From Lachnospiraceae bacterium (GTDB lineage Bacteria > Bacillota > Clostridia > Lachnospirales > Lachnospiraceae): a stretch of DNA of 43,487 nucleotides. A program made the position numbers and the translations under genes. Numbering within the stretch: position 1 is the stretch's first letter; each line of letters starts with the position of its first letter. The stretch is taken from assembly GCA_022776445.1 (NCBI GenBank), contig JALFHZ010000130.1, forward strand, positions 1 to 43,487, given 5' to 3'. The notes beneath the pieces were generated by a model. The model ran no database searches, was not told where the DNA came from, and worked only from the letters and a program-made list of their open reading frames with translations. Positions 1 through 8,257 of this stretch are shown here, piece by piece.

Positions 1-76
1 CGTGCGAATACTCTCCTGAAGGAGTCGGATCAAGCCGACTTCTTTCAGATGAAGAGTTGGGAATGGTTATAGTGGA
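1..76. other. Non-homologous leader ahead of truncated glgC
   Basis: Read back from glgC in its own frame, recognisable GlgC sequence stops near base 77 ([12 protein letters not shown] begins there), and an in-frame TGA lies at 50-52. The first 76 bases do not encode the expected N-terminal GlgC sequence in any frame. They hold two small hairpins: CTCC/GGAG at about 13-24, and AGTCGG/CCGACT around 23-41. This could be a contig-edge artefact or a real rearrangement that removed the glgC 5' end; the sequence alone cannot decide. Confidence 0.5.
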
Positions 77-991
77 GATGTTCTGATTCTCTCCGGAGAC
101 CATATCTATAAGATGGATTATGAAGTGATGCTGGAGTACCACAAGGCGAACAATGCAGATGTCACGATTGCATGTATGCCGGTTCCGATTGAGGAGGCAA
201 GCCGTTTCGGTATTGTGATTACCGATGAGAACAACCGAATCAGTGAGTTCGAGGAGAAACCGGCCAATCCGCGCAGCAATCTGGCATCCATGGGTATTTA
301 CATATTCAGCTGGCCGGCGCTGAAGGAGGCGCTGATTGCCATGTCGGAAGAACCTGGCTGTGATTTTGGCAAACATGTGATTCCGTACTGCCACCAGAAG
401 GGTGAGCGCATTTTCGCGTATGAGTACAATGGATACTGGAAGGATGTAGGTACGCTTGGTTCCTACTGGGAAGCGAATATGGAGCTGATCGATATCATTC
501 CGGAATTCAATCTGTATGAGGAATACTGGAAGATCTATACCAAGAGCGATATTATCCCGCCGCAGTATGTGGCACCGGACGCTGTGATCGAGAAGAGCAT
601 TATCGGTGAAGGCACGGAGATCTACGGTAAGGTATATAACTCCGTGATCGGAGCAGGCGTTACGATTGAAGCGGGTGCTGAGGTCCGCGATTCCATCATT
701 ATGCGTGATTGTGTGATTGGTGCCGGAGCGGATATCTACAAGGCAATCGTTGCTGAGGATACGAAGGTTGGAGCAGGCGCAAAGCTTGGTGTCGGTGAAT
801 TCGCGCCGAGCAAGTACGACCCGAAGGTATATCAGTTCGATCTGGTTACGATCGGTGAGCACAGCGTGATTCCGGAGAATGTGAAGATTGGTAAGAACAC
901 TGCGATTTCAGGTGTTACAACTGCCGAAGATTACACGAACGGCGAACTTGCAAGCGGAGATTACATTATAAAGGCAGGTGGCATACGATGA
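77..991 (+). CDS. glgC: Glucose-1-phosphate adenylyltransferase catalytic subunit, 5'-partial
   Basis: GlgC makes ADP-glucose from glucose-1-phosphate and ATP, the committed step of bacterial glycogen synthesis in the cytosol. Visible signatures are the nucleotidyltransferase motif [35 protein letters not shown], and the conserved [16 protein letters not shown] near the sugar-phosphate site. A left-handed beta-helix of hexapeptide repeats (IGAGVTI, IGAGADI and similar) follows in the C-terminal third. About 305 codons remain against a usual length near 380-430, so roughly the first 100 residues with the GGxGxRL nucleotide loop are missing. The first in-frame ATG (113) lies inside the catalytic domain and is not a true start. 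The stop overlaps the glgD start by 4 bases, so the two are translationally coupled. Confidence 0.93.
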   Translation, partial: DVLILSGDHIYKMDYEVMLEYHKANNADVTIACMPVPIEEASRFGIVITDENNRISEFEEKPANPRSNLASMGIYIFSWPALKEALIAMSEEPGCDFGKHVIPYCHQKGERIFAYEYNGYWKDVGTLGSYWEANMELIDIIPEFNLYEEYWKIYTKSDIIPPQYVAPDAVIEKSIIGEGTEIYGKVYNSVIGAGVTIEAGAEVRDSIIMRDCVIGAGADIYKAIVAEDTKVGAGAKLGVGEFAPSKYDPKVYQFDLVTIGEHSVIPENVKIGKNTAISGVTTAEDYTNGELASGDYIIKAGGIR

Positions 992-2109
992 GAGCGATTG
1001 GTATTGTATTAGCAGGCGGAAACAGTAAGAGAATGCGGGAATTATCCAATAAGCGTGCGATAGCCGCTATGCCGGTTGCGGGAAGCTTCCGCAGCATCGA
1101 CTTTGCACTCAGCAATATGACGAACTCCCACATTCAGAATGTGGCAGTATTTACCCAGTACAATTCCCGTTCCCTGAATGAGCATTTGAGCTCTTCCAAG
1201 TGGTGGGATTTCGGAAGAAAACAGGGCGGACTGTATGTATTTACACCAACGATTACCGCAGAAAACAGTGACTGGTACCGCGGTACGGCAGATGCCCTCT
1301 ATCAGAACCTGACGTTTTTGAAGAACAGTCATGAGCCGTATGTTGTGCTTGCATCCGGTGACGGTATCTACAAGATGGATTACAACAAGGTTCTGGAATA
1401 TCACATCGAGAAGAAAGCGGACATTACCGTTGTGTGCAAGGACATGCCTGAGGATGAGGATGTGACCCGCTTCGGTCTGGTGAAGACCAATGATGACGGA
1501 CGGATCATCGAGTTCGAGGAGAAACCGATGGTGGCAACGTCCAACACCATTTCCTGTGGTATTTATGTGATCCGCAGACGTCAGCTGATCGAACTGATTG
1601 AGCGCTGCGCAGCAGAGGACCGCGTTGATTTTGTACGTGATATTCTGGTTCGTTATAAGAATCTGAAACGGATTTATGCATATAAGACTGACAGTTACTG
1701 GAGCAACATTGCTTCTGTAGAGTCTTATTACAAAACAAATATGGACTTCCTGAAGCCGGAAGTAAGAAATTATTTCTTTAAACAGTATCCGGATATCTAT
1801 TCTAAAGTGGATGATCTGCCGCCGGCAAAATATAATCCGGGTGCACTGGTGAAAAACAGCCTGATTTCCAGCGGCTCCATTATCAATGGTACCGTGGAGA
1901 ATTCCATTCTGTTTAAGAAAGCCTATGTGGGGAACAACTGTGTGATCAAGAATTCCATTATTCTCAACGATGTTTATATTGGGGACAACACCGTGATTGA
2001 GAACTGCATAGTAGAGAGCCGCGATACGATCCGGGCGAATACGACCTATATCGGAACACCGGAGGATATCAAGATCGTTGTGGAGAAAAACGAGCGGTAT
2101 ACATTGTAG
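988..2109 (+). CDS. glgD: Glucose-1-phosphate adenylyltransferase regulatory-type subunit GlgD
   Basis: GlgD is the GlgC paralogue that forms a hetero-oligomeric ADP-glucose pyrophosphorylase with it in Firmicutes. The N-terminal nucleotide loop is degenerate ([10 protein letters not shown] instead of the canonical GGxGTRL), as usual for Glg[32 protein letters not shown] and [10 protein letters not shown] follow, then a C-terminal hexapeptide beta-helix from about residue 280. Its 373 residues are full length for the family. The start is fixed by the ATGA overlap with glgC. No other glycogen gene (glgA, glgB, glgP) follows, but malQ lies 28 kb downstream in the window. Confidence 0.96.
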   Translation: MRAIGIVLAGGNSKRMRELSNKRAIAAMPVAGSFRSIDFALSNMTNSHIQNVAVFTQYNSRSLNEHLSSSKWWDFGRKQGGLYVFTPTITAENSDWYRGTADALYQNLTFLKNSHEPYVVLASGDGIYKMDYNKVLEYHIEKKADITVVCKDMPEDEDVTRFGLVKTNDDGRIIEFEEKPMVATSNTISCGIYVIRRRQLIELIERCAAEDRVDFVRDILVRYKNLKRIYAYKTDSYWSNIASVESYYKTNMDFLKPEVRNYFFKQYPDIYSKVDDLPPAKYNPGALVKNSLISSGSIINGTVENSILFKKAYVGNNCVIKNSIILNDVYIGDNTVIENCIVESRDTIRANTTYIGTPEDIKIVVEKNERYTL

Positions 2110-2157
2110 AATTTACGTGGGAAAAGATACAGCGCAGAACGGAAGGGGTTTTACAGC

Positions 2158-2430
2158 ATGCAGATAACAGACGTAAGAGTAAGACGTATTGAAAAGGAAG
2201 GTAAGATGAAGGCAATTGTGTCAATCACACTGGACAATGAATTTGTGATTCATGATATCAAGGTGATTGAGGGCGAAAAGGGCCTGTTCATCGCAATGCC
2301 GAGCCGCAAGGCCGCAGATGGGGAATATCGGGATATTGCTCACCCGATCAATTCAGGGACGCGGGATATGATCCAGAGTGTGATTCTGAACAAATATGAG
2401 ATGACTGCGCTGGAAGCACAGGAAGAATAA
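2158..2430 (+). CDS. spoVG: Septation/sporulation regulator SpoVG
   Basis: SpoVG is a small site-specific nucleic-acid-binding protein that affects asymmetric septation in Bacillus and virulence and cell-wall genes in other Firmicutes. The 90 residues start with [11 protein letters not shown] and carry the hallmark segments [28 protein letters not shown] and [11 protein letters not shown]; length is typical. AAGGGG at about 10 bases upstream acts as ribosome binding site. It sits 48 bases after glgD and ahead of a strong terminator, so it may be partly read from the glg transcript. In Bacillus spoVG lies upstream of pth-mfd-spoVT, an order kept in this window. Confidence 0.96.
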   Translation: MQITDVRVRRIEKEGKMKAIVSITLDNEFVIHDIKVIEGEKGLFIAMPSRKAADGEYRDIAHPINSGTRDMIQSVILNKYEMTALEAQEE

Positions 2431-2441
2431 TATAAATACGC

Positions 2442-2486
2442 AACCGCAGATCGGAGAGAAATCATTCTCCGGCCTGCGGTTTTTTA
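2442..2486 (+). terminator. Rho-independent terminator after spoVG
   Basis: AACCGCAG (2442-2449) pairs with CTGCGGTT (2474-2481), and an inner CGGAGA/TCTCCG helix is separated by a 2x2 internal loop. A T-run follows at 2480-2485. It closes the glgC-glgD-spoVG unit against the convergent MATE gene. Confidence 0.85.
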
Positions 2487-2490
2487 TTGT

Positions 2491-3900
2491 TTATACCACA
2501 TGTTCTTTCCATTTTCCGCTCTTCAGCCGCCAGATGCAAAGCACCATTCGAATCGCGCAGTCAATCGCGACCGCGATCCAGACTCCGGCGACTCCGGCCC
2601 TGAGCGGGCGGGTGGCCAGCCATACCAGTCCGATCCGGAATCCCCACATGCCGATGATACTGATCAGCAGCGAGAATTTCACGTCTCCGGAACCGCGGCA
2701 GATACCACAGGTGATGACGAAGAAGCTGAAAAACAGTTCTGTTGCCGAGGCGATTGCGAGCGTCTGTGTGCCCAGTGCGATGACCTGCGGGTCGTTGCTG
2801 AACAGGCTGATAATCGGTCCGGCGAGAAAGAATACCGGGACGCAGGCAGTCACAATGATTGCTGAGCCGAGCAGACAGATGTAAAAGGCAAATTGATCTG
2901 CCAGGTCTGTTCGTTTGGCACCCAGGGACTGGCCGATCAGGGCAGTGGCAGTATAGGAAAATCCATAAGCCGGAAGGTACAGAAGTCCTTCTGTCTGATT
3001 GGTCAGATAATGTGCTGCCAGGGAAATGGTTCCCAGGGAAGAGATCATGGCAGTGAGAGCGATCTGGCCGCTGGTCAGAGTCAGGCGCTCCAGGAGAACC
3101 GGAAAACTGATCTTCCACATACGCAGAAATGTTGTTTTGTCCACCCGGTAGCTGCTTTGCAGAAGACTCAGCCGGATCGGTGTATCTTTTGCAGAAAGCA
3201 TGTAAAGAAGAATCAGTGCCAGCAGAAAGTGGGAGAAAGCGGTGGAAATTGCCGCACCCGTGACTCCAAGTCCTGCGCCGGGTATGAAGAACCGGAAGCT
3301 GCCGACGGTCATCTGTCTGGAAGGGTAGATCAGAAGGAAGTTGCCGATGACGTTGGCAAAGTTGGAGGTCAGATTGGCTGCCAGCGGAATCCGGGTATTG
3401 CCGGAGGAACGGAACAACGCGGATACCACGACGGAAAAAGCCTGCGGGATCAGACCAAAGCCGAGAATCTGCATGTACTGCTGTGCATGAGGAATAACAT
3501 CCGGGGCCGCTCCCAGCCAGTGCGGAAGCGGATGGCAGACCAGTTCGACGCCCAGTGACAGCAGGGTACCAAGTACGACCGAGCAGGTGATTGCCTGGCA
3601 GGTGATACCGCGGATCTTCTGCGGGTCTCCTTCTCCGACCGCATGAGAGATCAGATAAGAAAAACCGGCACTGAGTGCTGTGCTGAATCCGTTGATCAGC
3701 CATACGGAGGAGATGTTGACCGCCACGGCTGCCGTGGCAATGGCGCCTATGGAACCGACCATGGCGGTATCGATCAGAGTTGCCATGCAGACCAGAAACT
3801 GTTCCAGAATCGCAGGCCATGCAAGCCGCAGGATTGTTCCGGGAATATGCTGCTCGATATCCGGCGAGAGAATGGGATCCCGGGCAGCAGTACTGCTCAT
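2491..3900 (-). CDS. MATE family multidrug/metabolite exporter
   Basis: MATE proteins are 12-helix inner-membrane antiporters that push organic cations or metabolites out with Na+ or H+. The 469 residues match the family length, with two six-helix halves. The first-half signature is seen in LRLAWPAILEQFLVCMATLIDTAMVG and AGFSYLISHAVGEGD; the second half has FPVLLERLTLTSGQ and SLAAHYLTNQTEGLLYLPAYGFS. It is the last gene of a three-gene minus-strand operon: its ATG overlaps the stop of the upstream deacetylase (ATGA, 3897-3900). Tight coupling to two cytoplasmic deacetylase-like enzymes suggests that it exports their product or substrate, but no substrate can be read from the sequence. Confidence 0.93.
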   Translation of the reverse strand: MSSTAARDPILSPDIEQHIPGTILRLAWPAILEQFLVCMATLIDTAMVGSIGAIATAAVAVNISSVWLINGFSTALSAGFSYLISHAVGEGDPQKIRGITCQAITCSVVLGTLLSLGVELVCHPLPHWLGAAPDVIPHAQQYMQILGFGLIPQAFSVVVSALFRSSGNTRIPLAANLTSNFANVIGNFLLIYPSRQMTVGSFRFFIPGAGLGVTGAAISTAFSHFLLALILLYMLSAKDTPIRLSLLQSSYRVDKTTFLRMWKISFPVLLERLTLTSGQIALTAMISSLGTISLAAHYLTNQTEGLLYLPAYGFSYTATALIGQSLGAKRTDLADQFAFYICLLGSAIIVTACVPVFFLAGPIISLFSNDPQVIALGTQTLAIASATELFFSFFVITCGICRGSGDVKFSLLISIIGMWGFRIGLVWLATRPLRAGVAGVWIAVAIDCAIRMVLCIWRLKSGKWKEHVV

Positions 3901-4769
3901 ACGAGGTCCCTTTCCGGATGCCAGGTTTCAGAATGACCCTTCGGCAGTTTCTCCGCTCCGTATTGTTCCAGAAGATAGGAAGCAACAGCTTTGTTCGTAT
4001 CCATCCAGGCGCCGTGCGCTTTCATATATCCGATCAGGCGGCTCAGCATCTGGACACGGCTTGCACGCCCGATAAACTGGGGGTGAAGCACAAAGTTGAT
4101 CATGCGTCCTTCATCTGCGAGAGAATCAAATTCTTCTTTCCAGATCTCATACATTTCATCCGGGGACTTTAATTCATACCGTTCCGGTGCGGAATCAGTG
4201 TAAAAATCATATGCGGTATCATCAAAGATGGAGTCCTTGGGGAGTTCCACGATCGGGACGGGTTTGCCGTCAATCTGATGCAGGAACGGGCCGTCACTGT
4301 CACGCCAGTTGGAACTGTGAATATAGCCATGTTCCAGGAACAGCTTCAGACTGTAATCGTGAAGGACTCCGCCCGGTGCCCGGTGCCCGACGATCCGCTG
4401 ACCGGTCAGATCTTCGATGATCTTTTCGCAGCGACGCATCGTGGCATCTTCCTGTTCCTGCGTTGTAGTTGTGAATTCCTCATGGAGATAGCCATGAAAG
4501 CCGATCTCATGTCCGCGGCGTGCGATCTCTTTGACTACCAGAGGATATTTTTCAGCAATGACACCCGGGATAAAAAAGGTTGCATGAACCTGATGGATGT
4601 CCAGCATATTCAGAATGCGCGGAATACCCTGCTTGGGGCCGTAGGCACCGCGGGAGAGATTGGTGATGTGATCGGCATTGCCGTCTCCGCGTGTCGTCCA
4701 CATGGTCTCAGCATCGATATCAAAAGCCAGCATGACGGCAATCCGTTTATTATTTGGCCAGGTTATCAT
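3897..4769 (-). CDS. CE4 polysaccharide deacetylase-family protein (HpPgdA/PuuE-like), second copy
   Basis: NodB-fold CE4 hydrolases remove acyl groups from amides with a divalent metal bound by Asp-His-His. Here the motif-1 aspartates are D17 and D19 (FDIDAE), and the metal-binding HxxxH is H92/H96 in RGHEIGFHGYLHE; GHRAPGG follows. I chose the ATG at 4769 rather than the upstream ATG at 4790: it overlaps the previous stop as ATGA and has AGGAGA a few bases ahead. The result is 290 residues. There is no signal peptide or membrane anchor, so the protein should be cytoplasmic. That fits the cytoplasmic subgroup including H. pylori PgdA-like and PuuE allantoinase-like enzymes better than secreted peptidoglycan deacetylases. 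It is a diverged paralogue of the gene upstream. Confidence 0.88.
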   Translation of the reverse strand: MITWPNNKRIAVMLAFDIDAETMWTTRGDGNADHITNLSRGAYGPKQGIPRILNMLDIHQVHATFFIPGVIAEKYPLVVKEIARRGHEIGFHGYLHEEFTTTTQEQEDATMRRCEKIIEDLTGQRIVGHRAPGGVLHDYSLKLFLEHGYIHSSNWRDSDGPFLHQIDGKPVPIVELPKDSIFDDTAYDFYTDSAPERYELKSPDEMYEIWKEEFDSLADEGRMINFVLHPQFIGRASRVQMLSRLIGYMKAHGAWMDTNKAVASYLLEQYGAEKLPKGHSETWHPERDLV

Positions 4770-5671
4770 AAGGTGGTCTCCTTTCTGCATGCATCGGATG
4801 ATGCAATGGAGTTGGTATACTGTGCGAGTACATATTCAGCTGCTTCTTCACAGGTGGTGATCCAGGCACCGTGTGCCTGCATATAGGAGATCAGTTCTCC
4901 CAGCATGGCAGCGCGGCTGGCACGGCCGATCATCTGTGGATGCAGCTTCAGGATAAAGAGCTTGTTGCCTTCCAGTGCCAGTGCGTCAAATTCCTGTTTC
5001 CAGTTGCCGAACACTTCCCGGTTCGTGTACATGGCACGGACTGCCGGGTCGCTGAAGGTGAAATAATAATAGGTAAAATCGTCCATGGTGATATCACAGG
5101 GGAGTTCTACGAGAGGAAGCATCTCTCCGTCAATCTCCCAGAGATATGGCCAGTCACAGTCTTTCATGGAAGAGCTGTATAAATATCCGCGTTCACGGAG
5201 CAGGCCGGGAGTGAATGGATGGATGATGCTCTCCGGACCACGGTGCCCGACCGGTTTCCGTCCGGTGATGCGCTCCAGCGCTGTCTCCGCTCTGTTAAGA
5301 ATCTGCACCTCTTCCTCACGGGAAATGCCGCGTACAGACTCATGCAGATAGCCATGGCAGGCGATCTCATGTCCGCGGCGGTGGATCTCGCAGACAGAAT
5401 CGGAGTAGCGTTCTGCAACAATGCCAGGAACAAAAAAGGTGGATTTGATGCCGGTGGTATCCAGTATGTCAAGGCAGCGGGAAAGTCCTTCATAGGGGCC
5501 GTACTGTCCACGGGAAAAGTCGGTAAAGCCGATAGATGTTCCCTTGCTTTTCGCGCGGGAAATCCGCAGGAATTCAGCGTCAAAATCAAATGTAACCATG
5601 ACGGCAATCCGTTTGCCGCCCGGCCAGGTGAGCGCGGGGCCGTTTGTTTTACCATCAATCAGATAAGGCAT
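4766..5671 (-). CDS. CE4 polysaccharide deacetylase-family protein (HpPgdA/PuuE-like), first copy
   Basis: First gene of the deacetylase-deacetylase-MATE operon, 301 residues. The predicted metal ligands are D29/D31 in TFDFDAE and H106/H110 in RGHEIACHGYLHE. GHRGPES and the late motif LHPQMIGRASR are shared with the second copy. No signal peptide is seen: the N-terminus MPYLIDGKTNG runs straight into the first strand WPGGKRIAVMVTFD. A strong AAAGGAGG lies 7-8 bases before the ATG, and a sigma-A-type promoter lies 50-80 bases upstream. The two copies share the HpPgdA-like fold but are clearly diverged, so they may act on related substrates or as a hetero-oligomer. The true substrate (sugar amide, cyclic imide or amino-acid derivative) is unknown. 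Confidence 0.88.
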   Translation of the reverse strand: MPYLIDGKTNGPALTWPGGKRIAVMVTFDFDAEFLRISRAKSKGTSIGFTDFSRGQYGPYEGLSRCLDILDTTGIKSTFFVPGIVAERYSDSVCEIHRRGHEIACHGYLHESVRGISREEEVQILNRAETALERITGRKPVGHRGPESIIHPFTPGLLRERGYLYSSSMKDCDWPYLWEIDGEMLPLVELPCDITMDDFTYYYFTFSDPAVRAMYTNREVFGNWKQEFDALALEGNKLFILKLHPQMIGRASRAAMLGELISYMQAHGAWITTCEEAAEYVLAQYTNSIASSDACRKETTL

Positions 5672-5722
5672 AGGAGCCTCCTTTTCTTAAGTTATTTTCA
5701 GTGCGTTTGAACTGTAAGATTG

Positions 5723-5750
5723 ATTATAGCATGAGGCGTTGAGAAGTCAA
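5723..5750 (-). promoter_or_regulatory. Sigma-A promoter of the deacetylase-MATE operon
   Basis: On the minus strand TTGACT (5750-5745), a 16-base spacer and a perfect TATAAT (5728-5723) stand 52 bases ahead of the first deacetylase. Confidence 0.75.
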
Positions 5751-5759
5751 TAAGAGGGA

Positions 5760-5788
5760 TTGCAAAATGAATTTTGCTATGTTATAAT
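5760..5788 (+). promoter_or_regulatory. Sigma-A promoter of the amino-acid ABC operon
   Basis: TTGCAA (5760-5765), 17 bases, TATAAT (5783-5788), 72 bases ahead of the substrate-binding protein. It is back to back with the minus-strand promoter at 5723-5750. Confidence 0.75.
5762..5777. promoter_or_regulatory. Perfect inverted repeat over the -35 of the ABC promoter
   Basis: GCAAAAT-GA-ATTTTGC is a perfect 7-2-7 palindrome. It overlaps the -35 hexamer and spacer of the ABC-operon promoter, where a bound repressor would block RNA polymerase. No regulator gene is adjacent. Confidence 0.55.
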
Positions 5789-5859
5789 GATGCGGTTATT
5801 TACATTAATATACAATCCCTTGGAACGGGAATTCAGAGGAAAATGAGGAGGAATGTATT

Positions 5860-6753
5860 ATGAAGAAGAGACTGGCACTGGCAGTCAGCGCAATGCTGGC
5901 CATCGGTATGCTGACCGGATGCGGCAGCAAGGCAGAACCGGCTGCAACTACGGCGGCAGCGGCAGAGACAACGGCAGAAGCGTCTAAAGCAGAAGAAACC
6001 AAGGCAGAAGAGTCCAAGGCAGAAGAGACGACTGCAGCAGAGGAAGCTGCTGCGGATAATCCGTTTAACGGAGCAACGGTCAAGGTTGGATGTTCTGCGA
6101 CTTTTGTTCCGTACGAGTCCATTGAGATGGCTGCTGATGGAAGCAAAACGTACGTGGGTATGAATATTGATCTGATCACTGCAATTGTTGAAAAGAATGG
6201 CGGTACCGTGGAATTCGTTGATATGCCGTTCAAGAGCCTGATGGCAGCAATTCAGGCAAAGCAGATTGATTTCTGCAGCGGCGGTATGGCTCCGACTGAA
6301 GAGCGTCAGAAGACCCTGGATTTCACCGAGGTATTTTTCTATCCGAGAAATGCGATCGTTTATCGTTCTGAGGATAACTACCCGGATCTGGCATCTTTAG
6401 CAGGCAAGAAGGTTGCTTATGTATTTGGCACCAACTACCAGCAGGTTGCTGAGAGCATTGAAAACGTAGAGGCTGTTGGTATTCAGGGCAGCCCGGCCTG
6501 CATCGAGGAAGTAAAGAGCAAACGTGCGGATGCCTGCATCATCGACGGCGCAGGTGCGTCTGAGTTCCTGAAGAACAATGATACACTGTCCATGAGTCTG
6601 CTGGAAAAGACAGATGACTGTTTTGCAATCGGATTCCCGAAGGAGTCTCCGTACTATGAGACATTCAACAATACGTTGAAAGAGATGATGGAGAACGGCG
6701 AGCTGGATGAGATTATCAAAAATCATCTGAATGAGCAGTTTATCCTGGATTAA
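5860..6753 (+). CDS. Amino-acid ABC transporter substrate-binding lipoprotein
   Basis: Family 3 extracellular solute-binding protein that captures an amino acid outside the membrane. The lipoprotein signal ends in LTGC with lipidated C21, followed by an unusually long Ala/Glu/Lys/Thr-rich tether (about residues 24-66, with repeats of the KAEETKAEESK type). The binding fold starts at VKVGCSATFVPYE and shows YVGMNIDLITAI, MPFKSLMAAIQAKQIDFCSGGMAPTEERQKTLDFTE and the hinge region AGKKVAYVFGTNYQQ. The 297 residues and GAGGAGG ribosome binding site are typical. It is first in an operon with a permease and an ATPase. Exact substrate (polar amino acid, possibly cystine or glutamine) cannot be told. 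Confidence 0.93.
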   Translation: MKKRLALAVSAMLAIGMLTGCGSKAEPAATTAAAAETTAEASKAEETKAEESKAEETTAAEEAAADNPFNGATVKVGCSATFVPYESIEMAADGSKTYVGMNIDLITAIVEKNGGTVEFVDMPFKSLMAAIQAKQIDFCSGGMAPTEERQKTLDFTEVFFYPRNAIVYRSEDNYPDLASLAGKKVAYVFGTNYQQVAESIENVEAVGIQGSPACIEEVKSKRADACIIDGAGASEFLKNNDTLSMSLLEKTDDCFAIGFPKESPYYETFNNTLKEMMENGELDEIIKNHLNEQFILD

Positions 6754-6800
6754 TGTTGTTTGATGATCGGGTTTGAGGAAGAATTGCAAAGGAGTAAGAT

Positions 6801-7469
6801 ATGAATCTTGATTTTAGCTGTGTCTGGCAGTATTGGCCATTTTTATATCACGGTGCTTTGATGACAGTCAAGATGACTGCGATCTGCGCTGTGCTGGGAT
6901 TTTTGCTGGGCGTGCTGCTTTCGCTGGTAAAGATCAGCAATTGTAAGCCTCTTGTGTGGTTCGGCAGGTTTTATACATCCATTTTCCGGGGAACGCCGCT
7001 GCTGGTTCAGTTATGTATCGTGCACTTTGGACTTCCTCAGCTGATCGGTATGACGCTGACGACAACACAGTCCGGTATTCTGACGTTCTCGCTGAATTCC
7101 GCGGCATATATTTCAGAGATTTTCCGCGGCGGAATCATGGGTGTGGATAAGGGGCAGTATGAAGCGGCCATGTCTCTGGGCGTTGGGTACCGCGATATGA
7201 TGAAAGACATTATTCTCCCGCAGGCGGTCAAGCATGTACTGCCCAGTCTGGTGAATGAGATGATTGCACTTTTGAAAGAGTCCTCGATTCTTTCCTATAT
7301 CGGTGCGGTAGAACTGCTGCGTGCAGCAGATCAGATCACCGTTATGACGTTCCGGTTCTTTGAACCGTATCTGGTGATTGCACTGATCTATTATGTCATG
7401 GTTATGATTTTGTCGGCGTTTGCGAGCCGTCTGGAAGGGTGGGTGAACAGAAGTGATCGAGTTTCGTGA
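6801..7469 (+). CDS. Amino-acid ABC transporter permease (HisM/GlnP type)
   Basis: Inner-membrane subunit of a polar amino-acid importer, 222 residues with about five membrane helices. The family signature FRGTPLLVQL lies in the first third, and the coupling loop (EAA motif) is EAAMSLGVGYRDMMKDIILPQAV, which docks onto the ATPase. An AAAGGAG ribosome binding site lies ahead of the ATG. Its last 17 bases overlap the start of the ATPase gene. Confidence 0.93.
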   Translation: MNLDFSCVWQYWPFLYHGALMTVKMTAICAVLGFLLGVLLSLVKISNCKPLVWFGRFYTSIFRGTPLLVQLCIVHFGLPQLIGMTLTTTQSGILTFSLNSAAYISEIFRGGIMGVDKGQYEAAMSLGVGYRDMMKDIILPQAVKHVLPSLVNEMIALLKESSILSYIGAVELLRAADQITVMTFRFFEPYLVIALIYYVMVMILSAFASRLEGWVNRSDRVS

Positions 7470-8175
7470 TGTACATAAGAGCTTTGGAAATCTTGAAGTT
7501 TTGAAAGGCATCAATCTGAAAATTGAAAAAGGTCAGGTCGTGACCCTGATCGGCCCGTCCGGTTCCGGCAAGTCCACGATTCTGCGCTGCATGAATCTTC
7601 TGGAACGTCCGACCAGCGGTCAGGTGCTGATTGAAGGAAAAGATATTACGCTTCCGAAGACAGATATTCAGGCGATCCGTAAAAACATCGGCATGGTGTT
7701 CCAGCATTTCAATCTGTTTCCACATATGACCGTGATGGAAAATATGATCTATGCACCTGTCAAGGTCAATGGACTGGAGAAGGCAGCTGCAGAGGAAAAA
7801 GCCATGGAACTTTTGAAAATGGTCGGTCTTACGGAGAAGGCAGCTGCGTATCCGGGTAAGCTTTCCGGCGGGCAGAAGCAGCGTATTGCCATTGCACGTG
7901 CACTGGCGATGGAGCCGCAGATCATGCTGTTTGATGAGCCGACCAGTGCGCTGGACCCGGAGATGGTAAAAGAGGTTCTGGAGGTTATCAAAGAACTGGC
8001 ACATACCGGCATCACCATGGCTCTGGTAACACATGAGATGGGCTTTGCAAGAGAGGTCGCAGACCGGATCTGCTTTATTGATGAAGGAAAGATCCTGGAA
8101 GATGCGGCTCCGGATGTGTTTTTTGGGAATCCGGAGACGGAGCGTGCGCGAAGCTTCCTGGACAAGGTGCTGTAA
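7453..8175 (+). CDS. Amino-acid ABC transporter ATP-binding protein (GlnQ type)
   Basis: Nucleotide-binding subunit that powers the importer. The 240 residues show Walker A GPSGSGKST (about 34-42), Q-loop FQHFNLFPH, signature LSGGQKQR, Walker B IMLFDEPTSALDPE and switch His in LVTHEMGFA. It starts with GTG at 7453 inside the permease 3' end, so the two are translationally coupled. The closest family match is the HisP/GlnQ polar amino-acid group. A bidirectional terminator follows. Confidence 0.94.
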   Translation: MIEFRDVHKSFGNLEVLKGINLKIEKGQVVTLIGPSGSGKSTILRCMNLLERPTSGQVLIEGKDITLPKTDIQAIRKNIGMVFQHFNLFPHMTVMENMIYAPVKVNGLEKAAAEEKAMELLKMVGLTEKAAAYPGKLSGGQKQRIAIARALAMEPQIMLFDEPTSALDPEMVKEVLEVIKELAHTGITMALVTHEMGFAREVADRICFIDEGKILEDAAPDVFFGNPETERARSFLDKVL

Positions 8176-8192
8176 CAGAATAGAGGATTGTG

Positions 8193-8243
8193 AAAAACAG
8201 GTTCGGATTCCACGGGTGCATGTGGGATTCGAACCTGTTTTTT
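8193..8243. terminator. Bidirectional terminator with long stem
   Basis: An 18-base arm (8196-8213) pairs with 8222-8239 with only two non-Watson-Crick positions, closing an 8-base loop. T-runs flank it on both strands (8238-8243 on plus; As at 8193-8197 serve minus). It separates the convergent ABC ATPase and FAD dehydrogenase genes. The minus-strand left arm reads GGTTCGAATCC, a tRNA T-arm-like core. Confidence 0.85.
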
Positions 8244-8257
8244 GTCTGAAAACAGTG

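Noticed and set aside
50-52. In-frame TGA in glgC as a selenocysteine codon
   Set aside because: No GlgC homology upstream of it and no selenoprotein of this family; better explained by an unrelated leader.
2561-3985. 474-codon open frame on minus, in another frame over the MATE gene
   Set aside because: Overlaps a clear MATE gene almost entirely; rich in Arg/Ser/Pro with no family signature. A codon-bias shadow.
8201-8240. tRNA-like T-arm core as a tRNA gene
   Set aside because: Only the T-arm core is present; no acceptor, D-arm or anticodon arm. The stem is a terminator between convergent genes.
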